Shown in pieces: positions 1 through 8,030 of a DNA stretch of 16,114 nt (positions are counted from its first letter, which is position 1; each line of letters begins with the position of its first letter). The notes beneath the pieces were generated by a model. It had not been told where the DNA came from, did no database searches, and was given only the letters and a program-made list of their open reading frames with translations. The DNA lies in NCBI GenBank assembly GCA_024277475.1, contig JAJRVC010000645.1, positions 1 through 16,114 of the forward strand, read 5' to 3'. The stretch comes from Deltaproteobacteria bacterium (lineage in GTDB: Bacteria; Desulfobacterota; Desulfobacteria; Desulfobacterales; JAFDCJ01). The translations under genes and the position numbers were made by a program.

Positions 1-63
1 CTCCGGGGCGTAGGCGCTACCCTACGGGTCGGTTGCCAACTGGGACGAAGCCCCTTGTTTTTT
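1..63 (+). terminator. Nested inverted repeats with T-run (possible terminator or 3' end of a structured RNA)
   Basis: Three stems can be drawn on the plus strand. The outer stem pairs GGGGC (5-9) with GCCCC (50-54). One inner hairpin pairs GTAGG (10-14) with CCTAC (21-25). A weaker inner hairpin pairs GTC (28-30) with GAC (44-46) and GTT (32-34) with AAC (38-40). TTGTTTTTT follows at 55-63. A closed stem followed by T residues resembles an intrinsic terminator for something transcribed rightward from outside the window. It also lies just past the stop of the minus-strand molybdopterin gene, but on that strand no U-tract follows. The window edge truncates the context, so a riboswitch or other RNA cannot be excluded. 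Confidence 0.3.
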
Positions 64-129
64 ACAGCCCTAATGTTAAGGCATAATCATATAAGGGCAA
101 GTGGACGCAGTCAATCAAATCTGTCTCGA

Positions 130-2217
130 TTAGCTTCTTTGGTTACGCCGAATTCTACAATTGATGCCCTTTAGATTAGGCGTGCCGAACTGCGGTCCCA
201 ATTTTTCAGTGGTTGTCAGTATGTTAAAATTAGAGCGATCCCAGCCGAAAAGCGCTTCAATTTTATCCTCCGGAAACCACCAGCCGTAATCCGCGTAGAT
301 CACTTTCGGATGAATGCGGTCGGACAAGTGCGCCACCTGGGTGATCTGCCCCTGAGCGGTTTCAATGGTGATGTCGTCACCTTCATCTATTCCATGTTCG
401 GCAGCCGTATTCGGATGTATCAGCGTCCGGGGGTAGGGGCGAAGCTTTCTGAGTTTTTCAAGCCAACGGTAGGATGAATGCAGGTAATGGCGGCTTTTTG
501 CGCTGGTGAGAACGAGGGGATAGGCTCCGTCTTCAGGCTCCGGATACCCTTCAAATTCAGGAAGGGCCGACACCATCAATTTTGGGGATTGGCTCAAAGA
601 CAGTTCCACTTTGCCGCTTGATGTTCTAAATCCGGATTTTTCGTATTTTTTAAACTGATCCGCACCTCTCAGTAAACCACATTCGGCAAACAGGCTGAAA
701 TCCAATCCGGCTGGTGCCAGCAGGACATCTAAAAGTTCATTATGGTCGTCATACCAGTATTGTTTTGGGGTTAGCACTTTACCCAGTTCATTTAAAATTT
801 TGATATCCGGCCAGCATTGACCAGGCGGATTCACTACCTTTGGTCTAGCAAGGATGAATCCGTGTCCCAGTCCATAATGGCCGATATCGTTAAATTCAAA
901 ATGGGTGGCCGCCGGCAATACCACATCGGCCAATGCAGCAGTGGGCGTCATGAAAATATCGGACACAGCCAGAAAATCAAGCTTCATCAGGGCGTCATAG
1001 GTCTGTCGGCTGTCGGCGTAGGATAGTACAGGATTAGCGCACTGAACATAGGCTGCTTTAACAGGATAGGGGCTGCCTTTCAGCACCGCCTTTCTGAAAT
1101 ACGCCGGCGGTACCGTCATCAATCTGGGAATCGCGTGATGATGGGCATGGATCATTTCTTTGGGTTTGGACGGGATTTTATCGGCCCGTACAAATTTTCC
1201 CAGGCTTAAAATCCGGGGTTCGTTTGCCTGAATATTACCGCCGGGGACATCCAGGTTACCACAGATCGCCATCAAACAAATCAGTGCCCGGGCAGAATCA
1301 AATGCGTGAATGTTTTGTTCAATGGGATTGCCCCAAGCAATGGCGGCCGGATGGGACCGGGCATAGGCTCTGGCACTTTTTCTGATCAGATCGGCAGGGA
1401 CCCATACGATCTGTGACATTTTTTCCGGTGAAAAGGATTCTACATGGGCAGACAGTTCATCGAAACCGTATGTCCAATTTTTTACAAAATATTCATCAAA
1501 CAGCCTTTCAGTGATAATAACATTTAAAAATGCCAGGGCCAAAGCACTGTCGGTCCCCGGACGGATCTGCAGCCAGTATTTAGCTTGTGCCGCCAATTCT
1601 GTTTGTCTGGGATCGACCACAATCAGTTCGGTTCCCTGTTTGATCTGACCCAGCAGCAGGCTGCAAATCTGGCCTTCTTCATTGGTGCTGGTGGGATTGC
1701 TTCCCCAGAGCAACACCAGTTTATTTTTATGGTGAAAATCAGCGACCGGATAAAATCCGCAGGTATGAAGTCCGCTGATCTCCCGGGGGGCATGACAAAC
1801 ATCCTGCACCACGACCACATTGGGAGAGCCGAATAGATTCGCCAGGCGGATGAGAACAAAGTGCTCCAATCCCTTCGGCATACCTTGACAAAAGGCCACA
1901 CCCCGCGCTCCCAGGTGATCTTTGACCCGTTGCAGTTTCTCACCGACCAGAGCAATGGCCTCATGCCAGGATATTTCCTGCCATTTTCCCTCTCCCCGCA
2001 AACCTTTGCGTTTCATAGGGCATGTGAGGCGCAAAGGATGCGTAAGCCGGTCGGGAGAAGCCATTCCTTTGGAACAAATGTAACCTTTATTCAAGTATCC
2101 GTCAGGGTCGCCCTTCACCGACACGATGCGGTTTCCCTGAACGCCCACCTTCAACGAACACCCGCCGTGGTCCATGCGGGCGCAGTGGGTCTTGACCCAG
2201 CGCATTTCATCAGCCAT
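130..2217 (-). CDS. Molybdopterin oxidoreductase, DMSO reductase superfamily, cytoplasmic
   Basis: This is a full-length (695 aa) catalytic subunit of the Mo/W-bisPGD enzyme superfamily. The N-terminal Fe-S region has C12, C20 and C48 in otherwise canonical spacing (x3-x3-x27), but residue 16, normally Cys, is Asp (codon GAC). K50 follows in the usual C-x-K-G context. Dinucleotide-binding-type strands follow at about 168-180 (LVLLWGSNP) and 198-207 (LIVVDPRQTE). C141 in DVCHAPRE is the likely metal ligand, at the place of Cys, Ser or SeCys in relatives. A MopB C-terminal domain spans about 565-690. There is no Tat signal peptide and no neighbouring Fe-S or membrane subunit, so a soluble cytoplasmic enzyme is inferred. 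From memory the sequence resembles the formate dehydrogenase/acetylene hydratase side of the family; the substrate is unknown. Its ATG lies inside the last codons of the upstream kinase gene (8-nt overlap, with GGGTGG before it), implying translational coupling. Confidence 0.9.
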   Translation of the reverse strand: MADEMRWVKTHCARMDHGGCSLKVGVQGNRIVSVKGDPDGYLNKGYICSKGMASPDRLTHPLRLTCPMKRKGLRGEGKWQEISWHEAIALVGEKLQRVKDHLGARGVAFCQGMPKGLEHFVLIRLANLFGSPNVVVVQDVCHAPREISGLHTCGFYPVADFHHKNKLVLLWGSNPTSTNEEGQICSLLLGQIKQGTELIVVDPRQTELAAQAKYWLQIRPGTDSALALAFLNVIITERLFDEYFVKNWTYGFDELSAHVESFSPEKMSQIVWVPADLIRKSARAYARSHPAAIAWGNPIEQNIHAFDSARALICLMAICGNLDVPGGNIQANEPRILSLGKFVRADKIPSKPKEMIHAHHHAIPRLMTVPPAYFRKAVLKGSPYPVKAAYVQCANPVLSYADSRQTYDALMKLDFLAVSDIFMTPTAALADVVLPAATHFEFNDIGHYGLGHGFILARPKVVNPPGQCWPDIKILNELGKVLTPKQYWYDDHNELLDVLLAPAGLDFSLFAECGLLRGADQFKKYEKSGFRTSSGKVELSLSQSPKLMVSALPEFEGYPEPEDGAYPLVLTSAKSRHYLHSSYRWLEKLRKLRPYPRTLIHPNTAAEHGIDEGDDITIETAQGQITQVAHLSDRIHPKVIYADYGWWFPEDKIEALFGWDRSNFNILTTTEKLGPQFGTPNLKGINCRIRRNQRS

Positions 2218-5125
2218 TTTTTACCACCCTGTGAATTTTTTGCTTTTTCCTCAATTCTGCTTTGATCGCCCGGCCTATTTTTTGCATAAGATAGGGTTTT
2301 TTTATATAGGTTCCGGCTCCCAGGCTCTGGGCTTCTTTGACGCGTACCGTTTCGGAATACCCGCTTGCGATGATGGATTTTTGGCCGGGTCGAAGTTTAA
2401 GAATCCTTCGGTATGTTTCAAGGCCGTCGATACCGGGTTCCATAATCATATCCAGCACCAGTAAGTCAATGGAATGCTTGCGCAGGTATTCAACAGCCTC
2501 TTCACCGCCGGAAACGGTCGTGACCGTGTAACCCAATTTTTCAAGCATCTCGGAGGCAATTTGCCGCTGTTCTTCGATATCATCCACCACCAGTATGGAT
2601 TCGCCGTTTCCCAACATATCCTGAATGGAAATCATTTCAATCTGGGGGGAAAAGACCTTGCGGGTAACCGGAAAATAAAGGGTGATTTCAGTCCCCTTAC
2701 CTTCCGTGCTTGTGAGGTCAATGTAACCCTGATGGTCTTTCACCGTACCCCAAACCACCGCCATCCCAAGTCCGGTTCCGCTTCTTCCCATGATCTTTTT
2801 AGTATAAAATGGCTCGAAAATTCGTTCGATATCTTCCGGTGAAATTCCGATACCGCTGTCGATCACAGTCAAAGTGGCGTAATCACCCTTATCAATATCG
2901 TCATAGCCAAATTTGATGGTGTCAATATGCCTGTTTTCAGTTGTTATAATGATTTTACCCCCTTCGGGCATGGCCTCGGCGGAATTGGATACCAAATTCA
3001 TAACCGTTTTTGATAAATGCACGGTTGAACCCAAAACATTTAACAAATTTTCATCCAGACATTTTTCCACTTTTACGTTGATATGGTTTAGTTCTAATTT
3101 AGCATGTTCGGGACTTAACAGATAATCTGATACAATTTCATTCAAGTTAATCACCTCGGAAACTTCAACCCCCCTCCGAGCGAGGGTCAATAGATCCTGA
3201 ACAATGGCTGCCGCCTTTTCCCCCGACTTTTGAATGGTTAAGATCGGTTTTCTAAGAGGACTATCTTCTTTTAGATCCATTAATAACAATTCAGGATAAC
3301 TGACAATACCGGAAAGAATGTTGTTGAGATCGTGGGCCACGCCACCGGCCAGGGTCCCGATGGCTTCCATTTTCTGTGCCCGCTGCAACTGTGCATGCAA
3401 CTCCTCTTTTTCCTGACTGGCTCGTTTAAGCTTGGTAATGTCGTTTCCAATACAAAGAATTCCGCTAAAATTGTTATCATCGCTGAAAATGGGTCTATAG
3501 GTCCAGGCAATCCACACCTTAATGCCGGATTTTTTTACGGTTTCATTTTCATTGATCACCGGTCGTTCCGGGTCTTTTTGCAGGGATCTGGTGAGCCTTG
3601 CAAAGCTCAACCGTTTTGAACCCGACACCGGCAGAATGATGGAGCCGGCGTTTTTCCCGATGAGTTCCTTTTCCGTATAGCCAAAAAATCGTTGGGCGAA
3701 TTCGTTGAAAAAGATAATCTTTCCGCCTGTATCAATTCGCAAAATGATGCTGTTGGCGTTTTGTACCAATTCGCGATATTTCTTCTCGCTGCTTAGCAGT
3801 TTTTCAAAGGCCAGGGCGTTTGCAATACTGATAGCCAGTTGGGACGCTACACCCATCAAAAGACTCATGTAGCTTTGTCTCAACGGTCTGCTGGACTTAC
3901 TATTGTCAACCGCTAAAATTCCAAACGATTTTTTTTCATAAATAATCGGAACACATATCAACGACTGACTCCCCAGCCGCTTTGCAATATCTAAACTTTT
4001 GCGGGATAGGGAGTCTTGGATTTCACCGATATTGTTGACCAGAAACGGTCTCTGCTCTTTGACGGCCAGCACAAACACACCTTTGGATTCGGGATTATCA
4101 AGATGAAATGTTGTATTTTTTATTAATTTTTCTTCATCCGGACTCTGACCATAACCGGTAAGGTACCGCAATTTGGTTTCTTTTTTGTCGGTCAACATGA
4201 TCATTCCGCGGTCAAAGTCCAGTCGTTTTTCCATGACCCCGGCTACCGTTCTCAACAACTGATTGATATCAAATATATTCGAGATTGCCTGGCCGATTTC
4301 CTGAACCAGCAGGGCATCATTGTATCGGAGGTTACTTTCAACGATGCTGTCGTGAGCCGTTTCTTTCTGGGTTTCAATAGTTTTAGTAAGGCTCTTTTTT
4401 TCAAGATATTCAGTATATAGTGAGAGCATCAAAATACAGGAAGTGCAACCCAGCGCAACGACACCCCAATTCGAAAAAGGCAATATATAAAATAATATCG
4501 GTAGTGCAACGACACTTAATACCAGCAAATAGTTGCGGAGCAGTTTGTAAAGCATCTTTGGGGTCTTGGCCCAGGAGACGATGTAACGGCAGCAGTCATC
4601 ACCTTTGTGCACACACGAGGTGTGATCAATATGGGCAAATTTGTCCGTAAAGAAAGTCGCAATGGATTCAAAAATTCCGATTCTATTTGCACATTGATAA
4701 GCTTCTTCAGCAACTCCAGGTTTGGGTATGGCAATAATTTCCACCTGGTTCGATCCGATTTTCTTGGTGCTGATGTCTGCCCCCCGGCTCAGCAGAGAAT
4801 AATTCTTTTTCATCAGAAAGTAGGTGGTGGTAGGGCTTATTAATCCCGCAAAATACTGCTTGGTTGCGCCCATATTTGCCGAGGATGTTGCATAACGGCC
4901 GGCCTCCCTGGCAATGTCCGGATTGCCCGTTCTGGCCACCACACTATCATAGAAGCGGTTGGATTGTTCCTGGCTGAACCAGTGGGCTGGGTCCTTTATT
5001 TCATAAGTGGCCATGCCGGCATCTTGAAGAATTGAATCGGTATCAATATCAGGATAATATTTTTGCAGATATTGAAGGTAAATTTCATATAATCTGCTAT
5101 TATAAAGCGGTATTTGATCGCCCAT
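2210..5125 (-). CDS. Hybrid sensor histidine kinase/response regulator (V4R-like, 2 TM, GAF, PAS, HisKA, HATPase, REC)
   Basis: Domains of this 971-aa hybrid kinase, in order: an N-terminal sensory domain (about 10-186) ending in C171-x3-G-x2-C178-C179-R-Y, a pattern like V4R small-molecule-binding domains; a membrane hairpin (about 196-215 and 219-237); a short coiled coil; GAF (about 285-440); PAS (about 448-565); HisKA with GGVAHDLNN (phospho-acceptor H598); and HATPase_c with N714, DSGIG 756-760 and GTGLGM 783-788. A receiver follows (about 843-955) with acidic D848/D849, phospho-acceptor D892, S921 and K943. No signal peptide precedes the sensor and the turn between the two membrane segments is only a few residues, so both sensing regions are probably cytosolic. 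There is no DNA-binding domain; output must go through a partner. I chose ATG at 5125. An in-frame start at 5200 would add 25 residues coded partly by an inverted-repeat element. The stop overlaps the molybdopterin gene start, suggesting a shared pathway. Confidence 0.92.
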   Translation of the reverse strand: MGDQIPLYNSRLYEIYLQYLQKYYPDIDTDSILQDAGMATYEIKDPAHWFSQEQSNRFYDSVVARTGNPDIAREAGRYATSSANMGATKQYFAGLISPTTTYFLMKKNYSLLSRGADISTKKIGSNQVEIIAIPKPGVAEEAYQCANRIGIFESIATFFTDKFAHIDHTSCVHKGDDCCRYIVSWAKTPKMLYKLLRNYLLVLSVVALPILFYILPFSNWGVVALGCTSCILMLSLYTEYLEKKSLTKTIETQKETAHDSIVESNLRYNDALLVQEIGQAISNIFDINQLLRTVAGVMEKRLDFDRGMIMLTDKKETKLRYLTGYGQSPDEEKLIKNTTFHLDNPESKGVFVLAVKEQRPFLVNNIGEIQDSLSRKSLDIAKRLGSQSLICVPIIYEKKSFGILAVDNSKSSRPLRQSYMSLLMGVASQLAISIANALAFEKLLSSEKKYRELVQNANSIILRIDTGGKIIFFNEFAQRFFGYTEKELIGKNAGSIILPVSGSKRLSFARLTRSLQKDPERPVINENETVKKSGIKVWIAWTYRPIFSDDNNFSGILCIGNDITKLKRASQEKEELHAQLQRAQKMEAIGTLAGGVAHDLNNILSGIVSYPELLLMDLKEDSPLRKPILTIQKSGEKAAAIVQDLLTLARRGVEVSEVINLNEIVSDYLLSPEHAKLELNHINVKVEKCLDENLLNVLGSTVHLSKTVMNLVSNSAEAMPEGGKIIITTENRHIDTIKFGYDDIDKGDYATLTVIDSGIGISPEDIERIFEPFYTKKIMGRSGTGLGMAVVWGTVKDHQGYIDLTSTEGKGTEITLYFPVTRKVFSPQIEMISIQDMLGNGESILVVDDIEEQRQIASEMLEKLGYTVTTVSGGEEAVEYLRKHSIDLLVLDMIMEPGIDGLETYRRILKLRPGQKSIIASGYSETVRVKEAQSLGAGTYIKKPYLMQKIGRAIKAELRKKQKIHRVVKNG

Positions 5126-5161
5126 GTTTTCTTTTTCCGAAAAAAATTTCTTTCGCCCGCA

Positions 5162-5285
5162 CAATTTTGATGGTTTCGTAAAAAGTCCGAAAAGATCCAA
5201 TTTTCAAATTTCGGAGTCTATAATTTCAATAGGTTAGAAGATCGTAATTCAAGAATTTTGACTTTTTACGAGATTATCAATTTTG
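5162..5285. repeat. 124-bp element bounded by 26-bp imperfect terminal inverted repeats (MITE-like)
   Basis: The left end 5162-5187 and the reverse complement of the right end 5260-5285 match at 21 of 26 positions, with an uninterrupted inner core TCGTAAAAAGTC / GACTTTTTACGA. The 72-bp interior is AT-rich and non-coding. Size and layout suggest a miniature inverted-repeat element or a mobile palindromic intergenic repeat. No flanking target duplication is obvious. It lies within the inferred 5' leader of the histidine kinase mRNA and would fold into a long hairpin there. I recall similar sequences in Desulfobacterales intergenic regions, but could not check this. Confidence 0.6.
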
Positions 5286-5381
5286 GACGTCTGTATTTTA
5301 ACCTAAGCACTAAGCAATCCGGAAGTTATTGCCTGGATGAAAATGGAGAATTTGTCGGAAAGCAACTACCCGTATGCAGAA

Positions 5382-5410
5382 AGCATAATAGATGGGTTAT
5401 GTTATGTCAA
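5382..5410 (-). promoter_or_regulatory. Sigma70-type promoter for the kinase-molybdopterin operon
   Basis: Read on the minus strand, TTGACA (5405-5410, perfect -35) is followed after exactly 17 nt by TATGCT (5382-5387, -10). Transcription would start near 5375, giving a leader of about 250 nt before the kinase ATG at 5125. It is the best promoter match I found in the 5126-5675 gap and points at the kinase gene. There is no experimental support. Confidence 0.6.
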
Positions 5411-5478
5411 GTTAGGATACGCTTTAATCCATTGAAGTTTCACGGAATCCGGCACTTTGAGGTTCCCTCGGCCTAATA

Positions 5479-5540
5479 GCGAAGCTTCGCCTTAAACCGA
5501 CGAGTCGATGAGAAACAAATGCTGTTGGCGAGGCGAAGCG
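5479..5540. repeat. GC-rich palindrome and stem-loop in the 5126-5675 intergenic gap
   Basis: GCGAAGCTTCGC (5479-5490) is a perfect 12-bp palindrome. Its right half GCTTCGCC (5484-5491) is also complementary to GGCGAAGC (5532-5539), enclosing a 40-nt loop. The same GCGAAGC word therefore occurs twice directly and once inverted. No T-run follows on either strand, so it is not a classical terminator. It sits between the end of yibQ and the kinase promoter and may be a remnant repeat element or a transcription boundary. The rest of 5411-5675 shows no convincing gene. Confidence 0.4.
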
Positions 5541-5605
5541 ATGCTTGATAAAACTCCTATCAATAAACATCATCGATCCGTTCTGTGTTCTGATTCGACC
5601 TATTG

Positions 5606-5625
5606 AATAAAGTTTTACCTTTATT
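5606..5625. terminator. Weak AT-rich hairpin downstream of the ftsEX-yibQ operon
   Basis: AATAAAG (5606-5612) and CTTTATT (5619-5625) form a 7-bp stem with a 6-nt loop, about 50 nt beyond the yibQ stop. The stem is AT-rich. On the minus strand no U-tract follows; on the plus strand a short T-rich stretch (5629-5633) does. It may mark the end of the leftward operon, but the call is weak. Confidence 0.2.
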
Positions 5626-5675
5626 AAGTTTTTGGCATAGAGCTGTCTGCTGTGCTGATGGTTACAATACGTCTT

Positions 5676-6650
5676 TTAGCTGACTGGATGGACGATTTCT
5701 GATGCCGGAACCAGTCGGATCTTTTTTTGTAAATCAGGTAGCATCTCATGAAGGACTTGATATGTTAGTGAATGCGGATGGCCGATTCCGACGGCATATC
5801 CGTTGCGCTGAGCGATTCGAACCAACTCTTTTAGCTGCTTGCGGATAAATTTGACCTCTACCCGATGATCTAAAAAAATATCCCGCTGGGCAAAGGGGAT
5901 CTGAAACAGACGGGCCGAGGGCTTGCAGAGTGTCTCTGCGGTCGTACGGCTGTCTACGAAATATAGGCCTCTTTTTTTCAGAATCGATAAAATCTGATAC
6001 ATTTGACTGGATTCAGCCGTCATTTTCGAGCCCATATGATTGTTGACTCCCCTGATGAAAGGTACTGCATCCAGGTCTTTTTCAAGCTGGCGAGTCAGCT
6101 GATCCGGTGTCATGGAGGTCAGCAGGGTTCCCGGCCCCGGATTGACATCCGGATATTCTATAGGTTCCATCGGCAGATGGAGCATGATGCCAAACCCTTT
6201 ATCCCGTGACAGGCGGGCAATGCTCTTCTGATAAGGACTGTAGGGCAGAATCGAAAAGGTAAGGATCGCATTGAGATCGCTTAATTTTTTTGCTATTTTT
6301 TTGTCATAGCCCAGATCATCGATAATAATGGCAACCAACGGTAGTTGCTTTTCGGGAGTCGGAGGTTTTACCGGCTTTTTCACCGGTGGGATCTCTTTTG
6401 AGGGATAAATCTCAAAAGCGGGTCTTTTGGCAATGGTCTGTTTGGCGGCCGGAACCGATTGCGCAGGGACGACAGGTTTTGGCGGTTTTTCGGGGGAAAT
6501 CAGAAAATGAGTCAACAGTCCGGCAAAAGCCACCAGCAATACCAGTATTGACAAACCGGTGAAAACCTTCGCCGGAGAACTCCGAAATAGTAAATTTTTG
6601 CGGGATTTTCTGCGGCTTTTCTTTTTGCGGGTAGCTTTCCGTTTTGCCAT
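5676..6650 (-). CDS. YibQ-like divergent polysaccharide deacetylase family protein, membrane-anchored
   Basis: This 324-residue protein has a very basic cytoplasmic N-terminus (1-28), one membrane segment (about 29-51) and a Pro/Lys-rich linker (53-103). An extracytoplasmic domain (about 104-322) of the divergent polysaccharide deacetylase (DUF610/YibQ) family follows. Visible family motifs are IIDDLGYD (109-116), LHLPMEP (158-164), NNHMGSKMT (203-211), DHR (261-263) and GHPH (290-293). The Asp and His residues are placed like the metal and catalytic residues of NodB-type enzymes, but a deacetylase activity for this branch is not established as far as I know. A periplasmic cell-envelope role is inferred from the upstream ftsEX, envC and ctp genes. 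It starts 11 bp after the ctp stop and is the last gene of the operon. Confidence 0.87.
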   Translation of the reverse strand: MAKRKATRKKKSRRKSRKNLLFRSSPAKVFTGLSILVLLVAFAGLLTHFLISPEKPPKPVVPAQSVPAAKQTIAKRPAFEIYPSKEIPPVKKPVKPPTPEKQLPLVAIIIDDLGYDKKIAKKLSDLNAILTFSILPYSPYQKSIARLSRDKGFGIMLHLPMEPIEYPDVNPGPGTLLTSMTPDQLTRQLEKDLDAVPFIRGVNNHMGSKMTAESSQMYQILSILKKRGLYFVDSRTTAETLCKPSARLFQIPFAQRDIFLDHRVEVKFIRKQLKELVRIAQRNGYAVGIGHPHSLTYQVLHEMLPDLQKKIRLVPASEIVHPVS

Positions 6651-6661
6651 ATATAAACAAA

Positions 6662-8023
6662 TTAACTTTTGAAATTCCTAAAAATTTCAAAACCCTCCAG
6701 AAGCTCGAGGGCCCGCATCACCTGGTTGTCGGATTGAAGTGTTTCCGGTTTCAGCGGACCGACCCTGAAATCGACTTCCCGCATTTTGGATTTTTTTGGA
6801 TTTTTCTTATCCCCTTCATTTTTATTGTCCTGGGTTTCGTTCGGCTCTGCCTCAAGATGATTTGCCAGATCTTTTTCTTTTAACAGCCCATCGTCTTTCC
6901 CCCGGCTTTCTTCGGGATCCAGAAGTCGGTGTTTTAAAAAAATATCCGGCTCAATGCCCCTGGCCTGGATCGATCGACCGCTGGGAGTGTAGTAACGGGC
7001 GATGGTTAATTTGAGACCAGATCCGTCCCGCAAAGTCTCCACAGTCTGCACCGATCCCTTGCCGAAAGAAGTGGTTCCCAGTATCAGTGCACGTTTGTGG
7101 TCCTGCAGGGCACCGGCAACGATCTCAGATGCGCTGGCGCTTCCGCCGTTGATCAATACTACCAGCGGATAGTCTCGTTTTATACTCGAAACAGATGCGT
7201 TGAATACCTTGGTGTTTTTTTGATTACGTCCTTTAATTGAAAGAATTTTACCTTTGTCTATAAAGAGGTCGGTAACTTTGAGGGATTGATTCAACAGCCC
7301 GCCACCGTTATTGCGCAGGTCCAGTATCAGCCCTTTCAATGGATTCTTTGAACTCTCCATTTTTCTCAGGGCCTTTTCCATCTCGTCGGTGGTGGTCCCG
7401 GTAAAATTTGACAAGCGGATAAAGCCATAGCCGGGTTTCAAGATAATGGATTTTACACTTTGAATGGGGATAACATCTCTAATCAATTCGAATTCAAGCG
7501 GTTGTTTGACACCTTCGCGCAGAATAGTTACTGCTACCGGCGTTCCCTTGGGTCCCCGCATCATGTTTACCGCTTCTCGAAGATCCTTTGTGGGTTTACC
7601 GTCGACTTTAATGATTCTGTCACGGGCTTTTATTCCTGCCTTGTATGCTGGGGTGTCCTCAATAGGCGAAATTACCGTTACAAAGCCGTTCTGCATGGTA
7701 ATATGGATGCCGATGCCGGTAAACTTCCCCTTGGTGTCTATCTGCAAATCTTCAAAGGCCTCCTGCGGAAGCAGCGAAGAATGGGGATCCAGGCTGTGAA
7801 CCATTCCCTGAATCGCCTTTTGAATCAACTCCTTGGTATCCACTTCATCGACGTATTCTCTTTGAATCAATTCGATAACATCTGAAAATACTTTTAATTC
7901 CTCATATGCATCTTCGCTTTTGGCCGACAGATCCCGATAGAAACCTGTGCCGATTGTCCAGAAAACAACGGCGATTACCATCAATAACCACAGTTTTACG
8001 TGCCGCGTTTTTTTGCTAATCAT
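6662..8023 (-). CDS. C-terminal processing serine protease, S41 family (CtpA/Prc type)
   Basis: This 453-aa periplasmic Ser/Lys protease has a signal or anchor segment (about 10-27), then an N-terminal helical region with the family-typical SLDPHSSLL (77-85). A PDZ domain spans about 95-182 and the S41 core about 195-365. The GGSASASE segment (293-300) and FGKGSVQ (320-326) hold the expected Ser297-Lys322 dyad, spaced 25 residues as in Prc, with Q326. A charged low-complexity stretch (about 370-415) precedes a short C-terminal helix. The start at 8023 is set by AAGGAG seven nt upstream; an in-frame ATG at 8056 would overlap envC and lacks this site. Prc-type enzymes tune levels of peptidoglycan hydrolases and other envelope proteins. 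The position after envC, 14 bp downstream of its stop, fits such a role. Confidence 0.93.
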   Translation of the reverse strand: MISKKTRHVKLWLLMVIAVVFWTIGTGFYRDLSAKSEDAYEELKVFSDVIELIQREYVDEVDTKELIQKAIQGMVHSLDPHSSLLPQEAFEDLQIDTKGKFTGIGIHITMQNGFVTVISPIEDTPAYKAGIKARDRIIKVDGKPTKDLREAVNMMRGPKGTPVAVTILREGVKQPLEFELIRDVIPIQSVKSIILKPGYGFIRLSNFTGTTTDEMEKALRKMESSKNPLKGLILDLRNNGGGLLNQSLKVTDLFIDKGKILSIKGRNQKNTKVFNASVSSIKRDYPLVVLINGGSASASEIVAGALQDHKRALILGTTSFGKGSVQTVETLRDGSGLKLTIARYYTPSGRSIQARGIEPDIFLKHRLLDPEESRGKDDGLLKEKDLANHLEAEPNETQDNKNEGDKKNPKKSKMREVDFRVGPLKPETLQSDNQVMRALELLEGFEIFRNFKS

Positions 8024-8030
8024 TAAGGCG

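Noticed and set aside
28..54. Resemblance of GGTTGCC and GGGACGAAGCC to c-di-GMP riboswitch segments
   Set aside because: The segments are in the wrong order and the hairpin that should separate them is missing.
1861..2265. Long plus-strand open frame antisense to the molybdopterin gene
   Set aside because: It is the complement of a clearly conserved coding region, crosses into the kinase gene, and shows no protein-like motifs.
5126..5200. 25-residue N-terminal extension of the histidine kinase
   Set aside because: It is encoded partly by the repeat element ending at 5162 and does not look like a signal peptide or domain start; ATG at 5125 is preferred.
5258..5476. Plus-strand 72-codon open frame in the intergenic gap
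   Set aside because: It starts inside the inverted-repeat element, has no ribosome binding site, no recognisable domain, and runs opposite to a good minus-strand promoter.
5494..5520. Hammerhead-ribozyme-like string (CGATGAGAAAC)
   Set aside because: The core CUGANGA is not complete and the stems around it do not form the required three-way junction.
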